DNA of 64,000 nt from Pseudomonadales bacterium. Lineage in GTDB: Bacteria; Pseudomonadota; Gammaproteobacteria; Pseudomonadales; Azotimanducaceae. The position numbers were made by a program, and so were the translations under genes. The notes below the pieces were generated by a model. That model saw nothing but the letters and a program-made list of their open reading frames with translations, did no database searches and was not told where the DNA came from. Shown here piece by piece: positions 42,979-51,336 of this stretch. The stretch is from NCBI GenBank assembly GCA_028281885.1, contig JANQJA010000009.1:434001-498000 (forward strand). Reading direction: 5' to 3'. Numbering within the stretch: position 1 is the first letter of the stretch; every line of letters starts with the position of its first letter.

Positions 42979-44064
42979 ATGCATGTCCCTGTCACCAAAG
43001 CGCTGTTTACCCGGGAGATCCCGCTGATTGATGTACGGGCGCCGGTTGAATTCAATAAAGGCGCATTCCCGGCAGCGATCAATCTGCCCATACTCGACGA
43101 CCGCGAACGGGAACGCGTTGGCATCAGCTACAAACATCACGGACCTGACGACGCCATGTCACTGGGCCATGAACTGGTCAGCGGTGCGGTCAAGGAAGAA
43201 CGTGTGGCTGCCTGGTTGAGTCAGCTCGAACGGCAACCCGAGACACATCTTTACTGTTTTCGCGGCGGCCAGCGTTCAGCCATCGCGGCGCAGTGGATCG
43301 ATGAGGCCGGGGCTTCGGTACCGCGCATTGCTGGTGGCTACAAGGCCATGCGGCGATTTCTGCTTGATAGCCTGGACGCGCTGCCACCACTGGTTGTCAT
43401 TGCCGGTCGCACCGGGACCGGCAAAACCGAGCTGCTGGCCCAACTACCTCAGGAGACGGTTGTCGACCTGGAGCGCGATGCCAATCATCGCGGCTCGGCA
43501 TTCGGCAAACGTCTGACACCCCAGCCGGCACAGATCGATTTCGAAAACAGTGTCGCCATACAGTTCCTCAGAGCGTCTCGTATCGCCTTCGTAGAAGATG
43601 AAAGCCGCATGATTGGACGAGTCAACCTGCCGCTGCCACTGCAGGAAGCGATGTCCAGAGCACCGATCCTGTTGTTGGAAGACTCACTCGCTGAACGGGT
43701 CGACCGTATCCTCCAGGAATATATTGTCGAGACCCGCGCGGAACTCGTGACTCAGTACAATGATTTTGCCGAGGCGCAATCCGCCCTTCACCATCGGATG
43801 AAGAGCGCACTGGATGCAATCCAGAAAAGGCTGGGTGGTGTCAGGCATACTGAGATTACTGCTGAGATGGACAATGCGTTCAGGTCAGAGACCAACGATC
43901 CCTCAGTACATCGCCTCTGGATAGAACGATTGTTGCGTGAGTACTACGACCCCATGTACGACTACCAGATCGGCCGTAAGACCGATCGTATCGTTGGGCG
44001 CGGCTCTGCATCATCGCTGATCGACCAGGCGCTCCACTTCATCGACGAGACGGACGTGACATAA
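42979..44064 (+). CDS. selU: tRNA 2-selenouridine synthase
   Basis: 361 residues. The rhodanese domain has its catalytic Cys93 in LYCFRGGQRSAIAAQW, followed by the SelU-specific RIAGGYKAMRRFLLD. A P-loop at 143-150 (GRTGTGKT) leads into a kinase-like domain (VVDLERDANHRGSAFGK, FVEDESRMIGRVNLP). SelU (MnmH) uses selenophosphate to replace sulfur in 2-thiouridine-34 of tRNA, through a geranylated intermediate. It follows putA after 4 bp. It implies a selenophosphate supply (selD), which is not in this window. Confidence 0.93.
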   Translation: MHVPVTKALFTREIPLIDVRAPVEFNKGAFPAAINLPILDDRERERVGISYKHHGPDDAMSLGHELVSGAVKEERVAAWLSQLERQPETHLYCFRGGQRSAIAAQWIDEAGASVPRIAGGYKAMRRFLLDSLDALPPLVVIAGRTGTGKTELLAQLPQETVVDLERDANHRGSAFGKRLTPQPAQIDFENSVAIQFLRASRIAFVEDESRMIGRVNLPLPLQEAMSRAPILLLEDSLAERVDRILQEYIVETRAELVTQYNDFAEAQSALHHRMKSALDAIQKRLGGVRHTEITAEMDNAFRSETNDPSVHRLWIERLLREYYDPMYDYQIGRKTDRIVGRGSASSLIDQALHFIDETDVT

Positions 44065-44946
44065 CACTTCCGGTCCCGCCACTATGCCGAAGCGGGTGGC
44101 AAAATTTCCCTGGTTCAATGCAAGCGCGAGATTATCCAGGCTATTGATATACGACAGCGGCGTCCCGACCGGCACATCACCGAAAGTCTCAGTCAACGGA
44201 ATCACGCCTCGCCATCGAACCTGCTCACCCTCTGAAATCACCATCTCGACCGTGTCGCCGATCGATATGCCCGCTCGCCGCAGGGATTCACGATCGATGT
44301 TGGTCCATACATTTCCAAAGCGAACATCCAGCACCGGTACGAATCCCGCCGCCCTGCCCTCATCGACCCTAACCGCAGGAACCGTGTGGACAACCACCGT
44401 ATCAGGAGCCAGCTCGGGTCCCACGCCCGAGAAATCGATGACACCGGCCGCGAGCCGCGCGCCCGTGTAAACATAAACATCACGACCGTGGAACGTATGG
44501 GATCCGTTCGAACCAGCTCTGCGATTAACCCGTTCATCAATCTCTCGTAGCGCGTCGATCCCCCAGCGTTGCGCCAGCATGGTCAGCGTGCCGTTGTCCG
44601 GGGTGACGAAGTACCGACCACCTGCGAGCGCAACCACCGACCTGCGCTCAGTACCAACACCAGGGTCAACAACAGAAACGAACACGGTGCCGACTGGCCA
44701 GTATGGCGCCGCCTGCATCAGGCGATATCCGGCTTGCCAGGTATCGAAGGGAGTGATGTCATGGGTCAGGTCAGCAATCCGGAGCTGTCGATCCACACCA
44801 AGGACGACACCTCTCATCGCTGCCACTGCGCCATCGCTCTCGCCGAAATCAGTCTGCAACACCAGCAGCCCGTTAGGCGCTGAATCGCCCATTGCATAAT
44901 TCGACGAGACCAGGAGCAACGCCCCGGTCAACCACATCCTGATCAT
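44011..44946 (-). CDS. Exported SAM hydrolase / SAM hydroxide adenosyltransferase (DUF62)
   Basis: 311 residues from the ATG at 44946 (GGGAG 5 nt upstream). The DUF62 pattern is clear: LVLQTDFGESDGAVAAMRGV, DLTHDITPFDTWQAGYRL, FVSVVDPGVGTERRSVVALA, YFVTPDNGTLTMLAQ, FHGRDVYVYTGARLAAG. The family hydrolyses S-adenosylmethionine to adenosine and methionine. Unusually, the protein begins with a signal peptide (MIRMWLTGALLLVSSNYAMG), so it should be periplasmic. The 3' end overlaps selU by 54 bp. Confidence 0.85.
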   Translation of the reverse strand: MIRMWLTGALLLVSSNYAMGDSAPNGLLVLQTDFGESDGAVAAMRGVVLGVDRQLRIADLTHDITPFDTWQAGYRLMQAAPYWPVGTVFVSVVDPGVGTERRSVVALAGGRYFVTPDNGTLTMLAQRWGIDALREIDERVNRRAGSNGSHTFHGRDVYVYTGARLAAGVIDFSGVGPELAPDTVVVHTVPAVRVDEGRAAGFVPVLDVRFGNVWTNIDRESLRRAGISIGDTVEMVISEGEQVRWRGVIPLTETFGDVPVGTPLSYINSLDNLALALNQGNFATRFGIVAGPEVLCHVRLVDEVERLVDQR

Positions 44947-44998
44947 TACAACTCCCAATGACATCATGAGCCGATGGCAGAAAACCACTGAATATAGA

Positions 44999-47506
44999 TT
45001 AGCTGTCCTGGTGACCCTGACGGGTGGTATTCGCCTTGATCCGCGCGGCGTCGACACGTTCCACCTCTCGCCGAATCGCGGGATGATGCTCACAGATTCG
45101 ATCCAGGTCCTCGCCTCTGAGTTCGTAAACTGAACAGGGCGTGGCTGCAATAATGGTCGCGTTTCGCTGTCCTTCATGCAGCATCGCACCTTCACCGAAG
45201 AAGTCACCGGAATACAGTGTGGCCACCTGGCTGGTCTCGTCGCCTGACCGAATAAATACGTTGGCAATGCCCCGAGCGATCAGAAACATCGAACTGCCGG
45301 AAGCGCCCTGCTCTATCATGTGCGAACCTCGCGGGAAGGTTCGAGCCCGCAGGTACGTAGATATCGTCTCGAACTGCTTTTCTTCAATGCCCTGGAACAC
45401 CGGCACCTTTCTCAACAGCTCGTTCGCTTCAATCTCAAAACAGGCGGTGATTTCATCCCGTTTCAGGTGCCTGATGCGCTCGTTCTGGTCTTTCAATATC
45501 TGTTGCGCGATACCTTCCTGGATCTTACCCATCGCGGCGGACTCTTCGACTGACTCACGCTCCGCAATCAGCAGCAAACGCTGACCCAGTTGTTCCTGCA
45601 TGGCGCTGACAAATTCGGGATAGACCTCTTCCATCTCATCGAGCTGTGACTTCATGGTCTCCCGAATCATAAGATATACATCCCTGACCTCGTCACTGAC
45701 GGCAGTATCCAGGTCGCCATTTCCCGCGAGCCCCGCGAGGTCACCCAGAACGCTGTTGGCACCCCGGTATCGGCCCCAGGCAATATCGTAGTCACGAATG
45801 GTGCGCTGGGTTCTGAGATATTCCACCAGCCCGCCCAGACCGGGGATATGGCGGAGATAGTCAATCAGGAACAAATCCAGCGCCTTGCCCGTCGACACAC
45901 CAAATTCAACCGAAGGTAGCCGCCCTCGATGTCTGGCCTCATCAAGCTGTACATCGATCGTGTGGCGCAATTCACGATAGGCCCATTCATTGATCAGCCC
46001 CCGTGCAAACAATTCCTGGTAGCGCGCATTCTCGCGAACCAGGCAACGCATCGCGAGAATGCGCTGGTCTTCTTCCGAGGACATCTCCACATGCAGTTCA
46101 TCGATTTCTTCTTCCAGTCTGGCCAACTCAAACTGGGTCTTTTCACGCAGGTTATCGGCAATGCGTTCCGAAAACACGCCGCCGCTGGCCAATGCGTCAA
46201 GGCGTTCCAGACCCTCCCTTCTCGCCTGTCGATCTCCCTCGAGTTTGGCCAGACGGTCCGGCAGGCTGAGCCGATCCAGGCCAAGCCGCTTCACCAGCAA
46301 TTCAATGGATAGCCCCTGAAACACCAATGTGAACAGCACGGCGCCCATCACCACGGCAATGAGCGTCTGCTTGAAAGCGTTCTCGGGCAACGACAACACA
46401 ATCGCAAGGGCAATGGCGCCGCGCAGTCCGCCCCAGTACATCACCAGCGAATAGCCAAACCCGATCGGCTGCGACCCCGGCAACTTACCGACAATGGGTA
46501 CCAGCCCGAATATCACGCACAGCCGCGACACCAGCATCGCCAGAACCACGTAAGCAATCAGGTCAACGGAGTCCCACAATACCGCCAGGTCGATTTGCAT
46601 GCCGACCATCAGGAAGATCAACACATTGGCAAGGTAGGAAAGATACTCCCAGAAATGTTCCATGAAGGATTCAGTGGACGGGGAAATCTTGGATTTCCCC
46701 CAGGAACCCATGATCAGACCCGCGGCAACCACCGCCATGATGCCACTCACATGGAACACATGTTCAGCAATGATAAAGGCGAAGTACGCCAGCGTTGTGG
46801 TCAGGGTGATTTCGATCGCGGCATCAGACTTGATGCCGCCTAGTGTCTGGCCGGCAATCAGCGCAAGCATCCAGCCCACCAGTACGCCACCAAAGAACAC
46901 GACGAAGAATTCCAGAACACCATCGCCCACCGAATCCAGCGTGAACGTGCCGGCAGCGAGTATGCCCACCAGCAGCGTCGCCAGCACCAGCGAGGTGGCA
47001 TCGTTGAACAGGCTCTCACCTTCCACCAGGATGGTGAGTCGTTCCGGCACACCGAGCTGGCGAAATATAGCGATCACGGCCACGGGATCGGTGGCGCTTA
47101 AAATGGCGCCCAACAGGAGCGCGACCATGATGTCGAAGTCAGTCAGCGCCGCCATCATCATGCCGATGATCGCGGTCGACAGCAGCAAACCGGGCACCGC
47201 CATGGTCAGGATCGGCCAGATATTGCGGGCTACCTGACGGGCATTCAGGTTAAAGGCCGACTCAAAAATCAGCGTCGGGATAAATACGAACAGCACCAGC
47301 TCGGGCGTTAGCTCAAAGTCGCCGATGATATCCAGGCCAGGAACATGGTCTGCGAACTCTGCGATGGCCATGCCAACGAAAACCAACGCAATGGTCAGCG
47401 GAACCTTGGGCAAGCGTTTGCTGGCGATGGTAGTCACCGCTGCCACCAGCAACATGATGGTTATGCCGGTGACGAGGTCCGCAATGTTCAGCCCTTGGTG
47501 GGACAT
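44999..47506 (-). CDS. Na+/H+ antiporter (CPA1/NhaP type) with C-terminal cyclic-nucleotide-binding domain
   Basis: 835 residues. Residues 1-410 are a 12-13 helix antiporter domain with GAILSATDPVAVIAIFRQLG and LVEGESLFNDATSLVLATLL, the CPA1 ion-binding motifs. Residues about 420-690 are a helical cytoplasmic region. Residues about 690-810 form a cNMP-binding domain (FPRGSHMIEQGASGSSMFLI, GDFFGEGAMLHEGQRNATII). The layout parallels plant SOS1. It exchanges Na+ for protons and may be gated by cAMP or a related nucleotide. Confidence 0.88.
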   Translation of the reverse strand: MSHQGLNIADLVTGITIMLLVAAVTTIASKRLPKVPLTIALVFVGMAIAEFADHVPGLDIIGDFELTPELVLFVFIPTLIFESAFNLNARQVARNIWPILTMAVPGLLLSTAIIGMMMAALTDFDIMVALLLGAILSATDPVAVIAIFRQLGVPERLTILVEGESLFNDATSLVLATLLVGILAAGTFTLDSVGDGVLEFFVVFFGGVLVGWMLALIAGQTLGGIKSDAAIEITLTTTLAYFAFIIAEHVFHVSGIMAVVAAGLIMGSWGKSKISPSTESFMEHFWEYLSYLANVLIFLMVGMQIDLAVLWDSVDLIAYVVLAMLVSRLCVIFGLVPIVGKLPGSQPIGFGYSLVMYWGGLRGAIALAIVLSLPENAFKQTLIAVVMGAVLFTLVFQGLSIELLVKRLGLDRLSLPDRLAKLEGDRQARREGLERLDALASGGVFSERIADNLREKTQFELARLEEEIDELHVEMSSEEDQRILAMRCLVRENARYQELFARGLINEWAYRELRHTIDVQLDEARHRGRLPSVEFGVSTGKALDLFLIDYLRHIPGLGGLVEYLRTQRTIRDYDIAWGRYRGANSVLGDLAGLAGNGDLDTAVSDEVRDVYLMIRETMKSQLDEMEEVYPEFVSAMQEQLGQRLLLIAERESVEESAAMGKIQEGIAQQILKDQNERIRHLKRDEITACFEIEANELLRKVPVFQGIEEKQFETISTYLRARTFPRGSHMIEQGASGSSMFLIARGIANVFIRSGDETSQVATLYSGDFFGEGAMLHEGQRNATIIAATPCSVYELRGEDLDRICEHHPAIRREVERVDAARIKANTTRQGHQDS

Positions 47507-47684
47507 GCAGTCATTCTTGTCATTGTGGAATCACGCACGCCCAGGAACATGCGCAGGTGACAGATTAACCCAAGTCGCTCAAAAACGTGCGCTGATCGAC
47601 GTTTTCTGAATTTTCCATAATATATTCACTTTTGAAATGGTCGGCATTGATAGGCTACCCACCTCATTTTCAGGGACTCCTGGC

Positions 47685-48356
47685 ATGAATGACGTGGCGC
47701 CTTCCCGTACCTCGCGCAAGCGAGAACGCACCCGTTTCGCACTGATCAACGCCGCCAGATCATTGGTCTTCGAACGCGGTGAACAGCGGATTTCCATCCA
47801 GGACATCACTGATCGCGCCGACGTCGGACTCGGTACCTTTTACAACTATTTCCCGACCAAGACAGCCGTCTTCGAGGCGGTACTGGCGCAGATGCGGTCG
47901 GACTTCAATGTTGCCCTCAATCAACTGCGCGAACCGCTCAAGGATCCCGCCTTCATTGTCGCAGTGACACTCAAATACAGTTTTCGGCAGGCGCTCGATA
48001 ATGACGAGTGGAATTCGTTCCTGGCTTATTCGGGTCTTGAAGGGGAATATCTATTACACCAGGACGAAGCGCAGTGCCTGGCGGACATCAAGCGCGGCGT
48101 TTCCGCCGGCCGCTTCAAGGTGGACGACATTCACTTCGCCCAGAGCCTGGTCATGGGCATGGTTCGCCACGTGCATCGGGAGATTCGGTCAGGTCGCCTG
48201 TCGCGGCAGGCCATGGACGACACCACGTGTTACATCCTGCGGATGCTGGGATTACCACACCTGGTTGCCCGGGCATTGATCCAATCGCCGATGCCGATCG
48301 CGGCGACCGGTTCAGGGAACGCCCCGCCGCTGGCACACTCAGCTCGGCAGGTCTAA
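47685..48356 (+). CDS. TetR-family transcriptional regulator
   Basis: About 223 residues. The helix-turn-helix is RFALINAARSLVFERGEQRI then ISIQDITDRADVGLGTFYNY and FPTKTAVFEAV. The ligand domain is unrecognised. The ATG at 47685 is preferred over an in-frame ATG at 47637. It ends 10 bp before the FAH-family gene on the same strand, so they form a regulator-enzyme unit. The antiporter gene is divergent. Confidence 0.85.
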   Translation: MNDVAPSRTSRKRERTRFALINAARSLVFERGEQRISIQDITDRADVGLGTFYNYFPTKTAVFEAVLAQMRSDFNVALNQLREPLKDPAFIVAVTLKYSFRQALDNDEWNSFLAYSGLEGEYLLHQDEAQCLADIKRGVSAGRFKVDDIHFAQSLVMGMVRHVHREIRSGRLSRQAMDDTTCYILRMLGLPHLVARALIQSPMPIAATGSGNAPPLAHSARQV

Positions 48357-48365
48357 CCCGTTGCC

Positions 48366-49238
48366 GTGAAACTGGTGACCTTCCAATACGGCGATCGCCC
48401 GCGCGCTGGACTTTGGAAAGAAGATGGCGTCATTGACCTGTCCGTGCGGGACGACATCCCCGCCAATATCCTCGAGATACTGCAACACTGGCAGCAACTG
48501 AGGCCCCGCCTCCAGTCGATTGACGAAACAGAAACGACAAGGCTGACCGTCGATCATACCGACCTGCGCCAGCCCATCCTCAGACCGCCGAAAATTCTCG
48601 CTATCGCACTCAACTACGCAGCGCATGTCGCTGAATCCGCCACGGTCAAGCCGGCAGTCCAGATGTGGTTCAACAAACAGAGTACCTGCGCCAATGGTCC
48701 CTACTCGCCTGTCGCGCTGCCCGTTGTCTCTGACAAGCTCGACTATGAAGGTGAGCTCGGTGTGGTCATCGGCCGCCGCTGCCGGCATGTGCCCGCCAGC
48801 CGGGCGAAGGAAGTGATTGCCGGTTACACCGTCGTCAACGATCTCAGCGTCCGCGATTGGCAGCGTGCCGCGCAGACTTTCCAGATCGGCAAGTCGTTTG
48901 ATACTCATGGACCCTTTGGTCCCTGTCTGGTGACCGCAGACGAAATTGACGATCCCCAGCAACTGAACCTGCGAACCCTGGTGAACGGTGAGATCAGACA
49001 GGATTCGAACACGCGCAATATGTTGTATCCGATTGCCGAGCAGATTGAACATCTCACCAAAGCCTTTACCCTGGAACCGGGTGATCTGCTGGTGACTGGC
49101 ACGCCGGCTGGCGTCGGTGCATCCATGAAGCCACCCCGATTCCTCAAGGTGGGCGACGTGGTCCGGGTCGAGATTGAAGGCATTGGCGCGATTGAAAACC
49201 CCATCGTGGCTGAATCTGGCGAGACCCGAATCGAGTGA
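48366..49238 (+). CDS. Fumarylacetoacetate hydrolase-family protein
   Basis: 290 residues, GTG start at 48366. Metal-binding and catalytic segments: KLDYEGELGVVIGRRCRHVP (E-x-E), AGYTVVNDLSVRDWQRAAQT (Asp), SFDTHGPFGPCLVTADEID, and TGTPAGVGASMKPPRFLKVG. FAH-family enzymes hydrolyse, decarboxylate or isomerise beta-diketo acids in aromatic and acid catabolism. It is coupled to the next hypothetical gene by a 4-bp overlap and preceded by a TetR gene. Confidence 0.88.
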   Translation: MKLVTFQYGDRPRAGLWKEDGVIDLSVRDDIPANILEILQHWQQLRPRLQSIDETETTRLTVDHTDLRQPILRPPKILAIALNYAAHVAESATVKPAVQMWFNKQSTCANGPYSPVALPVVSDKLDYEGELGVVIGRRCRHVPASRAKEVIAGYTVVNDLSVRDWQRAAQTFQIGKSFDTHGPFGPCLVTADEIDDPQQLNLRTLVNGEIRQDSNTRNMLYPIAEQIEHLTKAFTLEPGDLLVTGTPAGVGASMKPPRFLKVGDVVRVEIEGIGAIENPIVAESGETRIE

Positions 49239-49675
49239 CTGTGGAAATTGCATCGAGCCCCGCCGACTCGCCGCCGTTTCCGGTCGAACTCATCGTGCTT
49301 GAAGAAGACCGCTGGCTGGTCCTCAGTACCGACAACCGGATCAGGCCGGTCCGTCAGCCCGTCGAAGTGCTCATCGAAGACATGCAGCAAGACGTGCCAC
49401 CGGATCGGGGTACCGTACTGGTACGGGGTAACCGCCTGCTTGCCATTGTTCACGATCTCGACCAGCAGCCCAGCACGACACCGGACATTGTAAGGGCATC
49501 GCTGAACCGTGTTTTTGAGTATTGCGAGCAACACGGCGTCCGTACGATCGCCATGCAGATGATCGGCCATCACCACGGCCATTTGACCCGCGCTGATTTT
49601 ATTCAGCTGCTGGGCGGCATCGACAAGGGCAGCGTCAACCGAATCTGGTTACTGGAGCAACCCGGCAAGCCCTGA
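49235..49675 (+). CDS. Hypothetical protein with a macro-domain-like C-terminal stretch
   Basis: 146 residues, GTG start, overlapping the FAH gene by 4 bp. The N-terminal half is beta-rich (FPVELIVLEEDRWLVLSTDN, RGTVLVRGNRLLAIVHDLDQ). The second half has SLNRVFEYCEQHGVRTIAMQ and MIGHHHGHLTRADFIQLLGG, which resembles the end of macro domains (helix, strand, glycine-rich turn), but the ADP-ribose-binding N-terminal loop is not evident. I do not assign a function. Coupling suggests it acts with the FAH-family enzyme. Confidence 0.6.
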   Translation: MTVEIASSPADSPPFPVELIVLEEDRWLVLSTDNRIRPVRQPVEVLIEDMQQDVPPDRGTVLVRGNRLLAIVHDLDQQPSTTPDIVRASLNRVFEYCEQHGVRTIAMQMIGHHHGHLTRADFIQLLGGIDKGSVNRIWLLEQPGKP

Positions 49676-49710
49676 TGTCGACATCTAGTGTGGAAATGAG
49701 CGCCGATAAC

Positions 49711-51336
49711 TTAGACTCGCTCCATCAGGCTGCGCCCGACAACCTTGAGCGCCAGGGTCTCTTCGGTCCCTTCAAAGATTGACAGGACTCGTGCATCCAG
49801 CCAGTAACGACTGGCGGCCGTTTCTTCCGCATAGCCCATTCCTCCATGAATCTGCATCGCTTCGCGGGTAATCCATTCGGCCGCCTTGCAGGCAAACAAT
49901 TTCACCAGACTGGCTTCCATCTGCCCCTGGCCCTGGTCCATCAACCGGCCGACCGCGTAGGTAAACTGTCGTGCGGCTGCCAGATAAACGCCCATGCGCG
50001 CCAGCTTGGTTCTGGTCAGCTGATAGTCACCCACCGGCTTGCCAAACACCTTGCGCTCGCCGGCGTAAATAACGGCACGTTCAAACGCGGCCTGCATGAC
50101 ACCGCAGGCTCTTGCGGCCGTCTGGATACGCCCACCCATAAAACCGCGCATGGTCATGTAGAAACCGCGTCCAACGCCCTGTCCCTCGCCCACCACATGG
50201 CTCGAAGGCACAAAAAAGTCATCAAAAAACAACTGGAACGAATGCATACCACGATAACCCACAGTGGCAATGGCCTGACCGGTCAGTTTGCCGCCGCCCT
50301 CCTGGCGCACTTCAAATTCATGACCATCGAAAGCAGGCTTCTCCACCATGAACAGCGTCAGACCGCGATGTCCCAACGACAGGTCCGGATCAGTTCGCGC
50401 CAGCAACAACAGCACCCCGGACTTGCCCGCAAAAGTGCACCAGGTCTTTGAGCCGGACAGAATCCAGCCATCGTCACCTGGGGTTGCCCGCATCCGCATG
50501 GAAGCCACATCCGAACCGTAGTCAGGCTCGGTAATGGCGATACCGCACAACGGATCGCCCTGCGCAATTCGCGGCAACCAATGGTTCTTCTGCGCCTCGG
50601 TACCTCCCTCCAGCAACGCCCTGGCCATGATCTCCGGCCGGGTAATCAGACTCCCGGCAGCCGCCAGCGACGATCGGGACAGTTCCTCGGTCACCACGAT
50701 CATGCCAATGCTGTCTTCATGATCATCGGGCAGCAAGCCACCATAACGCGCCGGCACAGAGAGCCCAAAGCAGCCGAGTTCTTTCAATCCATGGAGAATT
50801 TCATCAGGCACGAGAAGATCTTCGCGGTGCACCGACTCCGCCCGGGGAGCGACAACACGATCGCCAAACTGACGAAAGGTGTCGGCCATCATCGCGTGTT
50901 CATCGTCCAGACCACGGGCACCCAGATCGCCACCAAGCCGAGCCAGCCGTTCACCGAGGGCCTCTAGACGACCGGCTGCCAGCGTATCGCTGACCCGTTG
51001 TCCGGACGCGTCCGAAAGAACCAGCTCGTCAGGCGACAGACCATGATCGCCGGGCGCACGCCCCAAACGCCCTCGCACGGATGCCACTGCTTCCGCGGCG
51101 AAGGTGGCCGCCAGTTGTTGTTCAAGTTCGCCCCTGTTCTCGGCATATGCGAGCAAACAGCGCGCCGCTTCAACCTCGGCGACGCTGACTGACAGATCGA
51201 ACAAAGCCTGTTGATGCTGATCCAGGGCCTCGCCATCGATCCTGCCGTCGTTCTTTGCCACCTGGCTCTTCAGGAACGCCAGCGCCTTGTGAACGAGCGC
51301 GTCGACATCATCAACCAGTCGAACGTAGTCGTTCAT
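49711..51336 (-). CDS. mcd: (2S)-methylsuccinyl-CoA dehydrogenase-like acyl-CoA dehydrogenase
   Basis: 541 residues, longer than standard acyl-CoA dehydrogenases because of an N-terminal helical extension of about 145 residues (ALDQHQQALFDLSVSVAEVE). The core has ITEPDYGSDVASMRMRATP, TWCTFAGKSGVLLLLARTDP, YRGMHSFQLFFDDFFVPSSH and SIFEGTEETLALKVVG. Both the extension and TWCTFAG-x-x-x-V-L match my knowledge of methylsuccinyl-CoA dehydrogenase of the ethylmalonyl-CoA pathway. Other pathway genes (ccr, ecm) are not in view. It overlaps the upstream aldolase-like gene by 4 bp. Confidence 0.75.
   Translation of the reverse strand: MNDYVRLVDDVDALVHKALAFLKSQVAKNDGRIDGEALDQHQQALFDLSVSVAEVEAARCLLAYAENRGELEQQLAATFAAEAVASVRGRLGRAPGDHGLSPDELVLSDASGQRVSDTLAAGRLEALGERLARLGGDLGARGLDDEHAMMADTFRQFGDRVVAPRAESVHREDLLVPDEILHGLKELGCFGLSVPARYGGLLPDDHEDSIGMIVVTEELSRSSLAAAGSLITRPEIMARALLEGGTEAQKNHWLPRIAQGDPLCGIAITEPDYGSDVASMRMRATPGDDGWILSGSKTWCTFAGKSGVLLLLARTDPDLSLGHRGLTLFMVEKPAFDGHEFEVRQEGGGKLTGQAIATVGYRGMHSFQLFFDDFFVPSSHVVGEGQGVGRGFYMTMRGFMGGRIQTAARACGVMQAAFERAVIYAGERKVFGKPVGDYQLTRTKLARMGVYLAAARQFTYAVGRLMDQGQGQMEASLVKLFACKAAEWITREAMQIHGGMGYAEETAASRYWLDARVLSIFEGTEETLALKVVGRSLMERV

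Noticed and set aside
44947..45267. Longer N-terminal extension of the DUF62 protein
   Set aside because: It overlaps the antiporter gene out of phase and lacks a ribosome site, whereas the ATG at 44946 has one and gives a signal peptide.
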